Shown: positions 17,640 through 27,548, counted from the first letter of the stretch. The stretch: 64,000 nt of DNA from Sulfurimonas sp. (GCF_018698455.1 NZ_JABIOQ010000056.1:24182-88181), one strand, 5' to 3'. Made by a program: numbers and translations. Notes: generated by a model not told the origin, from the sequence alone.

Positions 17640-17753
17640 ATGAAAGTACGTGCTTCAGTTAAGAAGATGTGTGATGACTGTCAAGTTGTCAAGAGAAAAG
17701 GCATTGTAAGAGTAATCTGCAAAGTTAAAAAACATAAACAGAGACAAGGATAA
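17640..17753 (+). CDS. rpmJ: 50S ribosomal protein L36
   Basis: A 37-residue L36 protein, short enough to be missed by length filters. It begins [20 protein letters not shown]. The zinc ligands C11, C14, C27 and H32 are all present, so this is the zinc-binding form. The ATG follows ATAGGAGC. It heads the alpha cluster, two bases before rpsM. In many genomes it directly follows infA, from which it is separated here by 5.2 kb. Confidence 0.96.
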   Translation: MKVRASVKKMCDDCQVVKRKGIVRVICKVKKHKQRQG

Positions 17754-17755
17754 CC

Positions 17756-18118
17756 ATGGCTCGTATATCTGGTGTTGATTTACCTAAAAAGAAAAGAATA
17801 GAATACGGTCTAACGTATGTCTATGGTATTGGTCTTCATGCTTCTCGTCTAATTTTAGATGCGACTGGCATAGACTATAACAAAAGAGTTTTCGAACTCA
17901 ATGAAGCTGATGTAGCTGCAATTACTGCTGAAATCCGTGCCAACCATATGGTTGAAGGTGATTTACGTAAGAAAGTAGCTATGGATATTAAGGCTCTTAT
18001 GGATTTAGGTTCATACAGAGGTCTCCGTCACCGTCGTGGTCTTCCATGTCGTGGACAAAAAACAAAGACAAATGCGCGTACTCGTAAGGGTAAACGTAAG
18101 ACTGTCGGCGCAGCGTAA
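17756..18118 (+). CDS. rpsM: 30S ribosomal protein S13
   Basis: A 120-residue S13 protein of the 30S head, which contacts L5 and P-site tRNA. It contains [20 protein letters not shown], the [20 protein letters not shown] signature and the basic tail [11 protein letters not shown]. It sits in the standard alpha order, two bases after rpmJ and 10 before rpsK. Confidence 0.97.
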   Translation: MARISGVDLPKKKRIEYGLTYVYGIGLHASRLILDATGIDYNKRVFELNEADVAAITAEIRANHMVEGDLRKKVAMDIKALMDLGSYRGLRHRRGLPCRGQKTKTNARTRKGKRKTVGAA

Positions 18119-18128
18119 GGGATTATAG

Positions 18129-18521
18129 ATGGCAAAAAGAAAAGCTGTTAGAAAAAAAGTAGTAAAAAAGAATATTGCACGTGGTATCTGCCACATTGCT
18201 GCATCATTTAATAATACTCTTGTAACTATTACAGATGAGATGGGTAACATGATTGCTTGGAGTTCTGCTGGTTCTTTAGGATTTAAAGGTTCTAAGAAAT
18301 CGACTCCATTTGCTGCACAAGCTGCAACTGAAGATGCAATTGCAAAAGCGCAAGTACATGGTATAAAAGAACTTGGTATTAAAGTTCAAGGTCCTGGTTC
18401 TGGTCGTGAGACTGCAACTAAAGCTGTTGGTGCAATTGAGGGTATTCGTGTTACATTTATGAAAGACGTAACTCCATTACCACACAACGGTTGTCGCGCA
18501 CCTAAGCGTCGTAGAGTTTAA
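18129..18521 (+). CDS. rpsK: 30S ribosomal protein S11
   Basis: A 130-residue S11 protein on the 30S platform near the mRNA exit. [16 protein letters not shown] and the C-terminal [13 protein letters not shown] are diagnostic. An AAGGGATTATAG site lies upstream, and the gene lies 11 bases before rpsD. Confidence 0.97.
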   Translation: MAKRKAVRKKVVKKNIARGICHIAASFNNTLVTITDEMGNMIAWSSAGSLGFKGSKKSTPFAAQAATEDAIAKAQVHGIKELGIKVQGPGSGRETATKAVGAIEGIRVTFMKDVTPLPHNGCRAPKRRRV

Positions 18522-18532
18522 GGAGATTACTG

Positions 18533-19159
18533 ATGGCAAGATATAGAGGTCCAGTAGAAAAAATCGAAAGAAGATTCGGTGTAAGCCTTAACCTTAAAGG
18601 TGAGCGTCGTTTAGCAGGTAAATCTGCATTAGAAAAAAGACCTTATGGTCCTGGTCAACATGGTCAGCGTCGTAAGAAAGTTTCTGAGTATGGTTTACAA
18701 CTTAATGAAAAGCAAAAAGCGAAATTCATGTATGGTGTTTCTGAAAAGCAATTCCGTGCTTTATTCGTTGAAGCAAAAAGAAGAGAAGGAAATACAGGTA
18801 CAAACCTTATTACTTTAATTGAATCTAGACTTGATAACGTTGTTTATCGTATGGGTTTTGCTTCAACTCGTAGATTTGCTCGTCAACTTGTAACTCACGG
18901 TCACCTTTTAGTAGATGGCAAAAAACTTGATATTCCTTCTTACCGTGTTAAGCCTGGTCAGAAAATAGAAGTTCGTGAAGCAAGCAAAAAGAACAACCAA
19001 GTTGTTCGTGCTATTGAACTTACTAATCAAACTGGTTTAGCGCCATGGGTTGATATCGATGCTGAGAAAGTATTTGGTATTTTTACTCGTCTACCAGAAC
19101 GTGATGAAGTTGTTATTCCTGTTGAAGAACGTTTAATCGTTGAGCTTTACTCTAAATAG
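18533..19159 (+). CDS. rpsD: 30S ribosomal protein S4
   Basis: A 208-residue S4 protein, a primary 16S rRNA binder and, in several bacteria, autoregulator of its own operon. It has [20 protein letters not shown] and an S4 RNA-binding domain near residues 95-160 ([20 protein letters not shown]). The N-terminal zinc cysteines are absent, so it is the zinc-free form, in contrast to S14 and L36 here. Confidence 0.97.
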   Translation: MARYRGPVEKIERRFGVSLNLKGERRLAGKSALEKRPYGPGQHGQRRKKVSEYGLQLNEKQKAKFMYGVSEKQFRALFVEAKRREGNTGTNLITLIESRLDNVVYRMGFASTRRFARQLVTHGHLLVDGKKLDIPSYRVKPGQKIEVREASKKNNQVVRAIELTNQTGLAPWVDIDAEKVFGIFTRLPERDEVVIPVEERLIVELYSK

Positions 19160-19179
19160 TAATTAAAGGCGTATAAGAG

Positions 19180-20178
19180 ATGAAAAAAATTAAAACTACT
19201 CCACTTGCTCCTCAGGAGTTTGAAGTTGAACAAATTAGTGAGAATGAAGCTAACATTATGGCATATCCTTTTGAAACAGGATATGGTGTTTCTCTAGCTC
19301 ATCCTCTTCGCCGTTTTCTATTAAGTAGTTCTGTTGGTTATGCACCAATAGCTATTAAAATAGAAGGTGCTAAACATGAGTTTGACTCTGTTCGTGGTAT
19401 GCTTGAAGATATTTCAGACTTTATCTTAAACCTTAAAGAGATTCGCTTTAAATTAAATGATGATGCAACTGAATCAGAAGTAAATTATAGTTTTGCAGGT
19501 CCTTGCACTATTACAGGAAAAGACCTTTCTAACGATGAAGTAGCTATTGTTACTCCAGATGCACCACTAGCTACTTTAAATGAAGATTCTACTCTTAACT
19601 TTAGCATTAAAATTGCTCAAGGTATAGGTTATGTTCCTAGTGAAGATACTTATGAAGAATTAGAAGATGGATACATTGCTTTAGATGCTTTTTTTACTCC
19701 GGTAAGAAGTGCAACTTATAAAATGGAAAATGTATTAGTTGAAGACAACCCTAACTTTGAAAGAGTTGTTATGAACATTAAAACTGATGGTCAGATTACT
19801 CCAGTAGATGCATTTAGAAACTCTTTAGAAGTTATGTATGCACAACTTGCTGTATTTAATTCTGAGATTAGTATTAAAGCTCCTGCAACAATTGAAAGAG
19901 TTGAAGAGTCACCAGATCTTAAAAAACTAACTACTAACATTGATAGTTTAGGTTTAAGTGCTCGTAGTTTCAACTGCCTTGACCGTTCAAGCATTAAACT
20001 AATAGGTGAAATTACACTTATGAGTACTAACGATTTGAAAAATGTTAAGAATCTTGGAAAAAAATCTTACGATGAAATCGTTGAGAAAGTTCAAGAGTTC
20101 GGTTTTGCTGTTGGTGCAGACCTAGCTGATGATGTAGTTACTGCATTAAAAAAGAAAATAGAAGCTTTACAAGCTTAA
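19180..20178 (+). CDS. rpoA: RNA polymerase alpha subunit
   Basis: A 332-residue alpha subunit. The N-terminal domain (about residues 20-230) carries [20 protein letters not shown] and dimerises to start RNA polymerase assembly. The C-terminal domain (about 250-325) contains the helix-hairpin-helix segment [17 protein letters not shown] and [15 protein letters not shown], which binds UP elements and activators. It lies between rpsD and rplQ, as usual. Confidence 0.98.
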   Translation: MKKIKTTPLAPQEFEVEQISENEANIMAYPFETGYGVSLAHPLRRFLLSSSVGYAPIAIKIEGAKHEFDSVRGMLEDISDFILNLKEIRFKLNDDATESEVNYSFAGPCTITGKDLSNDEVAIVTPDAPLATLNEDSTLNFSIKIAQGIGYVPSEDTYEELEDGYIALDAFFTPVRSATYKMENVLVEDNPNFERVVMNIKTDGQITPVDAFRNSLEVMYAQLAVFNSEISIKAPATIERVEESPDLKKLTTNIDSLGLSARSFNCLDRSSIKLIGEITLMSTNDLKNVKNLGKKSYDEIVEKVQEFGFAVGADLADDVVTALKKKIEALQA

Positions 20179-20191
20179 TTGAGGATTAGAT

Positions 20192-20542
20192 ATGAGACAC
20201 CGTCATGGATATCGTAAACTAGGTCGTACAAGTGCACACCGTGCTGCTTTACTAAAGAACCTTAGTATTTCGTTAATAGAACATGGAAAAATTGAAACTA
20301 CTGTTATTAAAGCAAAAGAATTACGTTCATATGTAGAAAAACTTATTACAGTTGCTACTAAGAATGATTCTAATGCTCATAGAACAGTATTTGCTGCGCT
20401 TCAAAGTAAAGAAGCAACAAAAACTTTAGTAAATGAAATAGCTCCTAAGTATGTAGGCCGTAATGGTGGATATACTAGAATTATTAGAACTAGAATTCGT
20501 CGTGGTGATGCTACTACAATGGCATTTATCGAGTTAGTTTAG
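20192..20542 (+). CDS. rplQ: 50S ribosomal protein L17
   Basis: A 116-residue L17 protein at the tunnel exit side of the 50S subunit. It begins [17 protein letters not shown] and contains [22 protein letters not shown]. It is the last gene of the alpha cluster. A GAGGATTAGAT site precedes the start. Confidence 0.97.
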   Translation: MRHRHGYRKLGRTSAHRAALLKNLSISLIEHGKIETTVIKAKELRSYVEKLITVATKNDSNAHRTVFAALQSKEATKTLVNEIAPKYVGRNGGYTRIIRTRIRRGDATTMAFIELV

Positions 20543-20564
20543 TTTTAACTGCTAAAATCTAAAT

Positions 20565-20581
20565 GCAAGGCTTTGCCTCGC
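20565..20581 (+). terminator. Hairpin after rplQ
   Basis: GCAAGGC (20565-20571) and GCCTCGC (20575-20581) form a stem with one mismatch around a TTT loop, 22 bases after the rplQ stop. No long T-run follows (only GTTTAA), so it is at best a weak intrinsic terminator for the alpha cluster. Confidence 0.35.
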
Positions 20582-20636
20582 GTTTAACCCCTTTAAACTT
20601 CCACATACTAAAATACTTTAACAAACAGGATTTACA

Positions 20637-21854
20637 ATGAGTAATTTCGCATTTGGAACATATAGAATTACAGATGAAAACCCCCAACATATTCAAGCAC
20701 TTATTGAGGCCATTGACTCTGGTGTCACTCTGATAGATACATCATCAAACTATATGGATGGTGGTGCTGAGAGAGCTATTGCACTAGCTTTAAGAAACTT
20801 TGATGAAGATAAACGCGATAGCATAGAGATTGTCAGTAAGTTCGGATACATACAAGGTTCAAATTTAATAGCACACAAGGAAGAAGCATTTGAAGATGTT
20901 GTTATGTTTTCAGATGATTGTTATCACTCGATTTCTACATCTTTCATGAAAGACCAGCTTTTTAAATCTTTATCACGTTTAGAACAAACCAAGATTGATT
21001 GTTACCTTGTACATAATCCTGAATACTTTCTCCTAGATGCCCTTAAAAGAAAGAAAGATATAGACGAAGCTTTAGATACTATGTACGATAGAATATTTGA
21101 TGTATTTGTCGGTTTAGAAGAACAAGTAAAGGCTGGAACAGTAGGATCTTATGGTATAAGTTCTAATAGTTTTGCAAAAGAAAATACAGATGTTGAATTT
21201 CTTCCATATGAAGACTTAATTACACTAGCGGACAAAGCGTCTGAATTTGTTGGTAATAATCAACACAGTTTTACAACTATTGAATTACCAATTAATTTAC
21301 TAGAAACAGAGGGGCTAAAATGTGCTTTATGGGCAAAAGAAAATGGGCTTAGAGTTTTAACGAATCGTCCATTAAATGCTCAAAAAGAAGAGCTTATGTT
21401 TAGGCTTGCCGATTATGATGAAAGTCAAGAGTATTTTCATCATCTTAATGAGTTAATGGATGTTTGTGATAATGATGATTTAAAACCTTTATATAACCTA
21501 TTGCAACAGCTAGATGAAAATAAACATAAGTTTGGTTGGCTGGGTGATTATGATAGCTTTTTGTACTCTCAAATCATTCCACATATTAAAACTAGTCTTG
21601 AAAACATAGAAGAAGCCAACCTTGACGGAATGCTTAAATATATAGATATGTTTTTAGGTGAGTATAGAAAAATGGTAGCTTATGAGTGTAGTAAATCTAC
21701 TAGAATATCGCTAAAAGAAGAATTAGGTACAAGTGATATGCCTCTTGTGAAGATAGCTATAGACTTTTTATTACAAGAAGAAAGTATTGATTATATACTT
21801 GTGGGCATGAGAAGTCCATCTTATGTACAAGATATTCTCTCTTTAAAATATTAG
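20637..21854 (+). CDS. Aldo/keto reductase family protein
   Basis: A 405-residue member of the aldo/keto reductase fold, likely cytoplasmic and NADPH-dependent. The catalytic tetrad is visible: D34, Y39, K68 and H126 (LIDTSSNYMDGG, VSKFGY, YLVHNPEY). The C-terminal IDYILVGMRSPSYVQDIL matches the cofactor-binding end of the fold. It is some 80 residues longer than typical members. The extra sequence is acidic and lies at about residues 255-345. The substrate is unknown. It follows rplQ by 94 bases on the same strand. Confidence 0.85.
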   Translation: MSNFAFGTYRITDENPQHIQALIEAIDSGVTLIDTSSNYMDGGAERAIALALRNFDEDKRDSIEIVSKFGYIQGSNLIAHKEEAFEDVVMFSDDCYHSISTSFMKDQLFKSLSRLEQTKIDCYLVHNPEYFLLDALKRKKDIDEALDTMYDRIFDVFVGLEEQVKAGTVGSYGISSNSFAKENTDVEFLPYEDLITLADKASEFVGNNQHSFTTIELPINLLETEGLKCALWAKENGLRVLTNRPLNAQKEELMFRLADYDESQEYFHHLNELMDVCDNDDLKPLYNLLQQLDENKHKFGWLGDYDSFLYSQIIPHIKTSLENIEEANLDGMLKYIDMFLGEYRKMVAYECSKSTRISLKEELGTSDMPLVKIAIDFLLQEESIDYILVGMRSPSYVQDILSLKY

Positions 21855-21948
21855 CTAGTTTATTTCTTTATGACTTGTTAAGCGATATTGTCATACTTTA
21901 TGATATTAAAAAAAATTTAAACAAATGAAATGAAATAAAAGGAAAAAA

Positions 21949-22224
21949 ATGATACCATTTTCTGATGAAGAGTTAGTAGAACCAGTTAAATTAGTAATAG
22001 ATAAAGTACGTCCATCATTAGCACTCGATGGTGGAGATATTGACTTTGTAACTGTAAAAAACGGATGTGTATATGTACAACTAAAAGGTGCATGTGTAGG
22101 TTGTGGAAGTAGTGGAACAACTCTAAAGTATGGTGTTGAACGCCAACTAAGAATGGATATACATCCAGAGTTGTCAGTTATAAATGTACCTGCAGGTATG
22201 GAAAATGATATAGACAACCTTTAA
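21949..22224 (+). CDS. NifU C-terminal-domain protein (Nfu)
   Basis: A 91-residue Nfu-type iron-sulfur scaffold or carrier. The signature RPSLALDGGDIDFV and the cluster-binding CxxC (C49 and C52 in GACVGCGSSGTTLK) are intact. Such proteins deliver [4Fe-4S] clusters to target enzymes. It has its own AAAGGAAAAAA ribosome binding site. The upstream gap holds a possible AT-rich promoter. Confidence 0.93.
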   Translation: MIPFSDEELVEPVKLVIDKVRPSLALDGGDIDFVTVKNGCVYVQLKGACVGCGSSGTTLKYGVERQLRMDIHPELSVINVPAGMENDIDNL

Positions 22225-22234
22225 GATAAATAGC

Positions 22235-22256
22235 AAACTCTCACTTTAGCGAGTTT
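22235..22256 (+). other. Small hairpin between nfu and the next gene
   Basis: AAACTC (22235-22240) pairs with GAGTTT (22251-22256) around a ten-base loop. A second short GGCA/TGCC repeat follows near 22263-22275. It may slow or end transcription after the Nfu gene. There is no T-run. Confidence 0.25.
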
Positions 22257-22288
22257 AGTATCGGCATTTAGTGCCCCAAAAGATAAGA

Positions 22289-22867
22289 ATGAATATTATA
22301 AATAAGTATAAAACATTAACACAAGCAAAAGATAGTTTCTCTAAAGCTGAATATAGAATAGCATTAGAAAAATTTGCCATCGTACTACAAAATTATCCAA
22401 ATTCAAAAGAAGCATATAACTGCGTGATACTTTCTGAAATGGCTATGAGTGGAGAAGGTGGGGCTGAAGCACTTTTTGATTATTATGAGATACTTAAAGA
22501 AGAGGATAAAGAGTCTGCCGATAAGATTATGGGAGATATTTTAGAAAATATGAACGGCTCACTTGAAAAATTAAGTGAAGCATTTAGCTCACCTCTTAGA
22601 GAAAAGTTGGAGTATGAAGATGGAATTCTTTATAGTGATTTTAAAAAGATTCTTAGTGAAGGTGGAGAATTTAAAGAGACATTTGAAAATATTATGTTTT
22701 CAACACCTGTTATTATTACACAAAAAGATGACTTTATAGATTTCTTAGATAAATTAATAGAACATGATTTTGCAGAGATGGCACTCACATATTTAGAAAA
22801 TGCTTTAAGTATTTATCCAAGTGATAAACTACTGAGTAAACTTTTTGAAAAACTTGTTAAAGGTTAA
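22289..22867 (+). CDS. TPR-like helical protein
   Basis: A protein of about 192 residues from the ATG at 22289. A GTG 18 bases upstream is the alternative start. The N-terminal part reads as a tetratricopeptide-like helix pair (KAEYRIALEKFAIVLQNYPNSKEAY), and a second helical repeat lies at the end (FAEMALTYLENALSIYPSD). It is cytoplasmic, with no signal peptide. It precedes murE by four bases and may be a partner protein in the same unit. No specific function is known. Confidence 0.7.
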   Translation: MNIINKYKTLTQAKDSFSKAEYRIALEKFAIVLQNYPNSKEAYNCVILSEMAMSGEGGAEALFDYYEILKEEDKESADKIMGDILENMNGSLEKLSEAFSSPLREKLEYEDGILYSDFKKILSEGGEFKETFENIMFSTPVIITQKDDFIDFLDKLIEHDFAEMALTYLENALSIYPSDKLLSKLFEKLVKG

Positions 22868-22871
22868 ATTA

Positions 22872-24164
22872 TTGAAGATTGAATTACCAAACCAGCCCTA
22901 TAAATACGTAACTGAGAACTCTCAAGAATGTGACAGTGAGACAGCTTTTGTTATAACTACACAAAATGAAAAATACCTCCAAAATGCTGAAAACAATAAT
23001 GCCCATTCTATTATTAAAATAGAAGAAATTGCAAAACTTTTTGGTATAGACAAAATAAAAATTATTGGAATTACAGGTACAAATGGTAAAACTACTACAG
23101 CAAGTGCTATTTATTCTTTTCTTTTAGATTTGGGTTATAAGGTGGCGATGCAAGGAACACGTGGTCTTTTTATGAATGATAAAGTTTTAGAAGGTAAAAC
23201 GCTGACTACTCCTTCAGTTTTAAACACTTATAAGCATATCTATCAGGCTGTTGATGCTGGTTGTGAGTTTTTTATTATGGAAGTAAGCTCTCATGCCATT
23301 GTACAAAAAAGAGTTGAAGGCTTGAATTTTGAGTTAAAGATACTTACAAATATAACTCAGGATCATCTAGATTATCATAAAACCATTGAAGAATATACAG
23401 CTGTTAAAAATTCTTTTTTTAAGGATGATGGTAAAAAGCTTATAAATAAAGATGAACCAAAGGCTGACTTTAACTTTAAAAATGCTTACACATATGGAAT
23501 AGAAAATCCTGCAACATATAGACTTATGGCTTATTCATTAAATAACGCAAGTAGTGGAATTATTCAACATTTTCAAGATATAGTACCTTTTACTGCAGCT
23601 CTTCATGGATTTTTTAATCTTTATAACCTTATGGCTGCTGTTGGAGCAGTTCATCTACTAACAGGGCTAAAACTCGAAGAGGTAGCAGCTACTATGGATA
23701 ACTTCGCGGGAGTAAGTGGACGTATGGAGCAGGTATGTCAAGTGCCAAATGTAATTGTAGATTTTGCTCACACACCTGATGGTATGCAGCAGGTTCTTAA
23801 TGCACTTAAAGAGAAAGAACTATTAGTAGTATTTGGAGCGGGTGGCGATAGAGATGTAAGTAAACGTCCAATGATGGGCAGAGTTGCAGCTTCTTTAGCT
23901 AAAAGAGTCTATATAACTAGTGATAACCCACGTAACGAAGATCCAGACGCAATAGTCAATGATATCCTTAGTGGTATAGAAGACCAAACAAATGTAATGG
24001 TAGAGTTAAATAGAAGAAAAGCAATTGAGATGGCTCTCGATGAGCAAGGTGATGAAGAGGTTGTTGTTATACTAGGAAAAGGTGATGAGTCACACCAAAT
24101 CATCTATGGAGAGAGATTTCCATTTGATGATAGAGAAGTTGTGAGAGAGCTTTTAAATATTTAA
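22872..24164 (+). CDS. murE: UDP-MurNAc-tripeptide synthetase MurE
   Basis: A 430-residue Mur ligase that adds the third residue to the peptidoglycan stem peptide in the cytoplasm. I prefer the TTG at 22872 as start, giving MKIELPNQPYKYV, rather than a TTG inside the preceding gene. The ATP loop GITGTNGKTT is at residues 66-75. The DNPRNEDP segment near the C-terminus is the signature for meso-diaminopimelate specificity. It is shorter than E. coli MurE because of a reduced N-terminal domain, as in Helicobacter. Confidence 0.94.
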   Translation: MKIELPNQPYKYVTENSQECDSETAFVITTQNEKYLQNAENNNAHSIIKIEEIAKLFGIDKIKIIGITGTNGKTTTASAIYSFLLDLGYKVAMQGTRGLFMNDKVLEGKTLTTPSVLNTYKHIYQAVDAGCEFFIMEVSSHAIVQKRVEGLNFELKILTNITQDHLDYHKTIEEYTAVKNSFFKDDGKKLINKDEPKADFNFKNAYTYGIENPATYRLMAYSLNNASSGIIQHFQDIVPFTAALHGFFNLYNLMAAVGAVHLLTGLKLEEVAATMDNFAGVSGRMEQVCQVPNVIVDFAHTPDGMQQVLNALKEKELLVVFGAGGDRDVSKRPMMGRVAASLAKRVYITSDNPRNEDPDAIVNDILSGIEDQTNVMVELNRRKAIEMALDEQGDEEVVVILGKGDESHQIIYGERFPFDDREVVRELLNI

Positions 24165-24172
24165 TAGCTCTC

Positions 24173-24790
24173 TTAAGGTGCTGTATAAATTATCTCTTCA
24201 GTTTGATTATAGTCGTTATCATAGATAAACATACTTGCAGTTATCTTTGTGTCTCCACTAAGTAGTGTTATCAGAGTATCGTTTCCTTCTATGGATATGG
24301 TAGCACTATTGTTTAAATCCCATAAAATATTTCTAAGGATGACTCTACTTGTATTATCTTCAAATATTCCTGTTGCTAGTAAAGGTTGATCACCACTTGC
24401 TGGGGTACCTCCATCAGAAACCGTGATATTAAAATCTTTCATTGGAATAAGAGCTATATTTACTGGTCCATCCGTTAATGTTTCATAAGCAATAGAGATA
24501 TTTGAATCACCTCCATTATAAAAACCAACACTTACTACACCTGATGTTGAAACAGTAAGTTTATCAGTTGAGCTTTTCCACTCAACATACTCTGTTACAT
24601 CATCTGTTGAATTATCATCATAAGTAACTGTAGCACTTAGTTGAATTGACGCATCCGTAGAATAAATACTTTGGTTTGCTTCATTTATCTTGATGCCTAC
24701 TACATCTTTAAGTGGAGCAGAAGTGCCTTGACCACAGGCTGTGAGCATAAGTGCAAGAGTAGTTAATAGTGTAGTTATTATTTGTTTCAT
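24173..24790 (-). CDS. Lipoprotein with Ig-like repeat
   Basis: A 205-residue predicted lipoprotein with lipobox LTAC and acylated C19. The mature part carries a bacterial Ig-like stretch (INEANQSIYSTDASIQLSATVTY starts near residue 33, then TVSTSGVVSV), similar to the BIG2 family that appears in surface proteins. A second similar half follows (LLATGIFEDNTSRVILRNI). It is likely anchored in the outer membrane. It forms a pair with the adjacent beta-barrel gene, eight bases away. Confidence 0.7.
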   Translation of the reverse strand: MKQIITTLLTTLALMLTACGQGTSAPLKDVVGIKINEANQSIYSTDASIQLSATVTYDDNSTDDVTEYVEWKSSTDKLTVSTSGVVSVGFYNGGDSNISIAYETLTDGPVNIALIPMKDFNITVSDGGTPASGDQPLLATGIFEDNTSRVILRNILWDLNNSATISIEGNDTLITLLSGDTKITASMFIYDNDYNQTEEIIYTAP

Positions 24791-24798
24791 ATTTTCTC

Positions 24799-25338
24799 CT
24801 AAAACCTTACATTTAAACCGGTATAAAACATGTTTATATCCGATTTATAAGAAGTTTGTTCTACTATAGTGTCTATCTGTTCATAAGAGGCAGCCTTATA
24901 TAAGTAGCCCACCTCAAAATCAAAGTGCTCAGAGAGTGGAATGTATGCACCTAGCCCTACATTAAAGGTTCCATAAGATAAACCAGACTGAAGCTTCCTC
25001 TCGATTTTTAAAATTCCTGTTCCAAAGCCTATTTTTACAAAGGGATTAAGGTGTTTTGTTAATTCAAATGCTTTGATAAGTTCTAGATTGAAAGCATACT
25101 TATTAGCATCCTCTGCTGAAAATATCTTTGAGTTATTCTTTAGAAATTCTAGGGAACACTCTATGGCATAAGCTTCACGTTTGCCATATCCGAGTTTTAT
25201 ACTTGCAAGTTGGTTGGAACTTTCTGCTAGGGTATTAGTGAAAGATTCATTGTAGAAGCCATAGTTTGCCCCAGTATAAATCTTAGCATCACTATACAAA
25301 GAAGAAGCAAGAACCATAAAAAATAGTAAAGTTTTCAA
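24799..25338 (-). CDS. Small outer-membrane beta-barrel protein
   Basis: A 179-residue protein with a short signal peptide (MKTLLFFMVLASSLYSDA). Alternating hydrophobic strands follow, ending with the C-terminal phenylalanine typical of outer-membrane barrels (MFYTGLNVRF). LGAYIPLSEHFDFEVGYLY matches OmpX/OmpA-type eight-stranded barrels. It precedes the lipoprotein gene on the same strand, and the two may act together at the surface. The function is unknown. Confidence 0.7.
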   Translation of the reverse strand: MKTLLFFMVLASSLYSDAKIYTGANYGFYNESFTNTLAESSNQLASIKLGYGKREAYAIECSLEFLKNNSKIFSAEDANKYAFNLELIKAFELTKHLNPFVKIGFGTGILKIERKLQSGLSYGTFNVGLGAYIPLSEHFDFEVGYLYKAASYEQIDTIVEQTSYKSDINMFYTGLNVRF

Positions 25339-25448
25339 GAGAGCATATCCTATGTTATAATTTAGTGAATTATATCTAAAAACTTACTACTTAACTTAAA
25401 TAAAATAACTTATTTTCCTCCATGAGTTTATATGGATAAATTTTTAGA

Positions 25449-25454
25449 TATAAT
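25449..25454 (+). promoter_or_regulatory. -10 element upstream of the [2Fe-2S] protein gene
   Basis: A perfect TATAAT about 29 bases upstream of the ATG at 25483, in an AT-rich region between divergent genes. It has no clear -35 element. Confidence 0.45.
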
Positions 25455-25482
25455 TTCATAAATATTTCAAAGGACTATTATT

Positions 25483-25857
25483 ATGGGAATCCCTCAACCA
25501 GCATTTTATATATTTAAGTGTGAGCAGTCAGCTCCTCCAGGTATGCCAAAACCATCTTGTGTAACAGAAGATACTAAAGGTCTCTTTCAGTACACAGCAA
25601 TGAAACTTATGAAAGAAGGGATTATGATGACTGCACCAATCATCAAAACTTCATGTATGAATAGATGTTCAGCAGGTCCAATAATGCTAGTAGAGCCAGG
25701 TCATACTATGTATGTTGGTCTTACAGAAGAGAAAATAGACAGAATTATCGCTGAGCATATTGTTGGTGGAAATGTTGTCCAAGAGTATGTAATTAGTGAC
25801 GAAATGTGGGATGCTCCAATATCTCCTGCTGACGCAAAAAAACAAATGGGAATGTAA
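25483..25857 (+). CDS. Thioredoxin-like [2Fe-2S] ferredoxin
   Basis: A 124-residue protein with the four cysteines of the thioredoxin-like ferredoxin fold: C13, C26, C58 and C62 ([23 protein letters not shown]). The spacing C-x12-C and C-x3-C is that of NuoE-like and Shethna-type proteins. It may carry electrons or sense redox state. It lies 10 bases before panD and could share its promoter. Confidence 0.85.
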   Translation: MGIPQPAFYIFKCEQSAPPGMPKPSCVTEDTKGLFQYTAMKLMKEGIMMTAPIIKTSCMNRCSAGPIMLVEPGHTMYVGLTEEKIDRIIAEHIVGGNVVQEYVISDEMWDAPISPADAKKQMGM

Positions 25858-25867
25858 GGAAAGAGCT

Positions 25868-26233
25868 ATGTTAATTGATATGTTGTACAGCAAAATTCAT
25901 CGTGCTACTGTTACTGATGCTAACTTAAACTATGTTGGTTCTATTACTATAGATGAGGAGCTTTTAGAAGCTTCTAAGATGCGAGTTGGACAGAAAGTAG
26001 AGATATTAAATATCAACAATGGTGAGCGTTTTTCTACTTATATTATTTTAGGTGAACGCGGTTCTCGCGATATCTGCCTAAATGGTGCGGCTGCTAGAAA
26101 AGTTCATAAAGGCGACAAAGTAATTATTGTTGCTTATGCAACTTATGATGAAAAAGAACTTGAAAATTATGAACCAAAAGTTGTTATTCTCGATGATAAC
26201 AACGATATAGAAACAATAGCGGAACATATCTAA
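25868..26233 (+). CDS. panD: Aspartate 1-decarboxylase
   Basis: A 121-residue pyruvoyl enzyme that makes beta-alanine from aspartate for pantothenate and coenzyme A. The self-processing site G24-S25 is seen in [10 protein letters not shown], where Ser25 becomes the pyruvoyl group. I place the start at the ATG at 25868, preceded by AAGGAAAGAGCT. The longer upstream frame overlaps the [2Fe-2S] gene and is not credible. The downstream YbaB gene begins four bases after the stop. Confidence 0.96.
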   Translation: MLIDMLYSKIHRATVTDANLNYVGSITIDEELLEASKMRVGQKVEILNINNGERFSTYIILGERGSRDICLNGAAARKVHKGDKVIIVAYATYDEKELENYEPKVVILDDNNDIETIAEHI

Positions 26234-26236
26234 ACA

Positions 26237-26548
26237 ATGTTTGATATGGAAAATATGAGTAAAATGCTTGAGGGAATGCAGGGAAATGCAGATAAACTCA
26301 AGAGTGAACTAGAACAAAAGACTTACAGTGTTAAAACTGGTGGTGGCCTAGTTGAGCTAAGTGTTAATGGAAGTGGTGAAGTTATCGATTTACTTATTGA
26401 TGATGAACTACTTTCTGACAAAAGTTCACTAGAAATTTTACTCATAGGTGCTATAAATGATGCAAATAAAATGGTTCAAACCAACCAACAACAGAGTGCC
26501 ATGGGAATGCTAAATTCCATGGGTAATCCCTTTAGTGGGACTAAATAG
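26237..26548 (+). CDS. YbaB/EbfC nucleoid-associated protein
   Basis: A 103-residue DNA-binding protein of the YbaB family. KMLEGMQGNADKLKSELEQK and the central GGGLVELSVNGSGEVIDLLI are typical. Family members bind DNA as dimers and often sit near dnaX and recR. Here it lies in a dense run after panD. It ends directly before the PDZ gene. Confidence 0.9.
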   Translation: MFDMENMSKMLEGMQGNADKLKSELEQKTYSVKTGGGLVELSVNGSGEVIDLLIDDELLSDKSSLEILLIGAINDANKMVQTNQQQSAMGMLNSMGNPFSGTK

Positions 26549-27529
26549 GTGCTTCGCCTATTTATAGCACTAAACCTTCTTTTATTTAACCTTTATTCCT
26601 GTCAAGGTGGTTATGATTCCTGCATAGAAAAAATAAATGACTCTAAAACAATTCAAAATAATTCTTTACATATTCCTATAAAAAACACAGAACTACTTAT
26701 ATGGTCCAAAACTACTCCAAATGCTAAAATATTAAAATATGACCCTTTTCTTTCCCTCTACCTTATTGAAGATACAAATAAGTTCCCTTACCCTTTTGCT
26801 ATAAATATGCGATTACAACTCGGTTTAGCAATGGTTAATACAACTGATGCAAGAGAGAGCAAGGTTTTAAAGAATCAAGTTGGTCTTAATTCCTTTGCTA
26901 CTTTTAGTCAAAAAACTACAACACCTGCATTAATTACAAGTAGTTGTTGTTCTCTAGAAGCTATTGTGACTCCAGAAGGAATTATTCAAAAAGAGTATTT
27001 AAAAAGATTTGTATCCTCAAGTAAAGTTGCATATTCAGATATTGGAATAAGAGTTAAAAATGAAGGTGGTTATGTTTTAGTTTCTGAGAGTGATCCATAT
27101 ATGAAAAATAACCTATTTAAAAAAGATGATTGTATTCTTACATTTGATGGTGTAAAAATAAAAGCTGCCTCTGTCTTAATGAGAAAAGTGCTTTTTTCAA
27201 AAATAGGTTCAAAGCATAAAGTACAAGTGAAGCGTGATGGAAAAGTTCTTAACTTACTTGTAGAAACATCTAAGCGATATGGTGGTGGTTATGTTAGCGA
27301 TACTTTTTTAGAGCAAAAGGGTGTCTATTTTGATAAGCAACTTCATATTACAAAACTTTCTCAGAATTTTTTAGGCTATGGACTATTAGTTGGAGATAGA
27401 CTTATTCAGGTAAATGGAGCTGAAGTAAAAACACAAAAAGAACTCCGTAAGCACATAGAAGGCTTTAAAGACTTTTCATCACTTCTTTTTGAGAGAAGAA
27501 ACTTTCAATTTTTTGTAAATATTAAGTAG
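26549..27529 (+). CDS. Secreted PDZ-domain protein
   Basis: A 326-residue protein with a GTG start immediately after the YbaB stop. The N-terminal MLRLFIALNLLLFNLYSC is a signal or lipoprotein-type leader. One PDZ domain is clear at about residues 165-235 (DIGIRVKNEGGYVLVSES, DDCILTFDGVKI). A second PDZ-like stretch follows at about 265-320 (GLLVGDRLIQVNGAEV). No protease residues are present. It may be a periplasmic adaptor. Confidence 0.75.
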   Translation: MLRLFIALNLLLFNLYSCQGGYDSCIEKINDSKTIQNNSLHIPIKNTELLIWSKTTPNAKILKYDPFLSLYLIEDTNKFPYPFAINMRLQLGLAMVNTTDARESKVLKNQVGLNSFATFSQKTTTPALITSSCCSLEAIVTPEGIIQKEYLKRFVSSSKVAYSDIGIRVKNEGGYVLVSESDPYMKNNLFKKDDCILTFDGVKIKAASVLMRKVLFSKIGSKHKVQVKRDGKVLNLLVETSKRYGGGYVSDTFLEQKGVYFDKQLHITKLSQNFLGYGLLVGDRLIQVNGAEVKTQKELRKHIEGFKDFSSLLFERRNFQFFVNIK

Positions 27530-27548
27530 AAAAAGTATAATATTGCAT

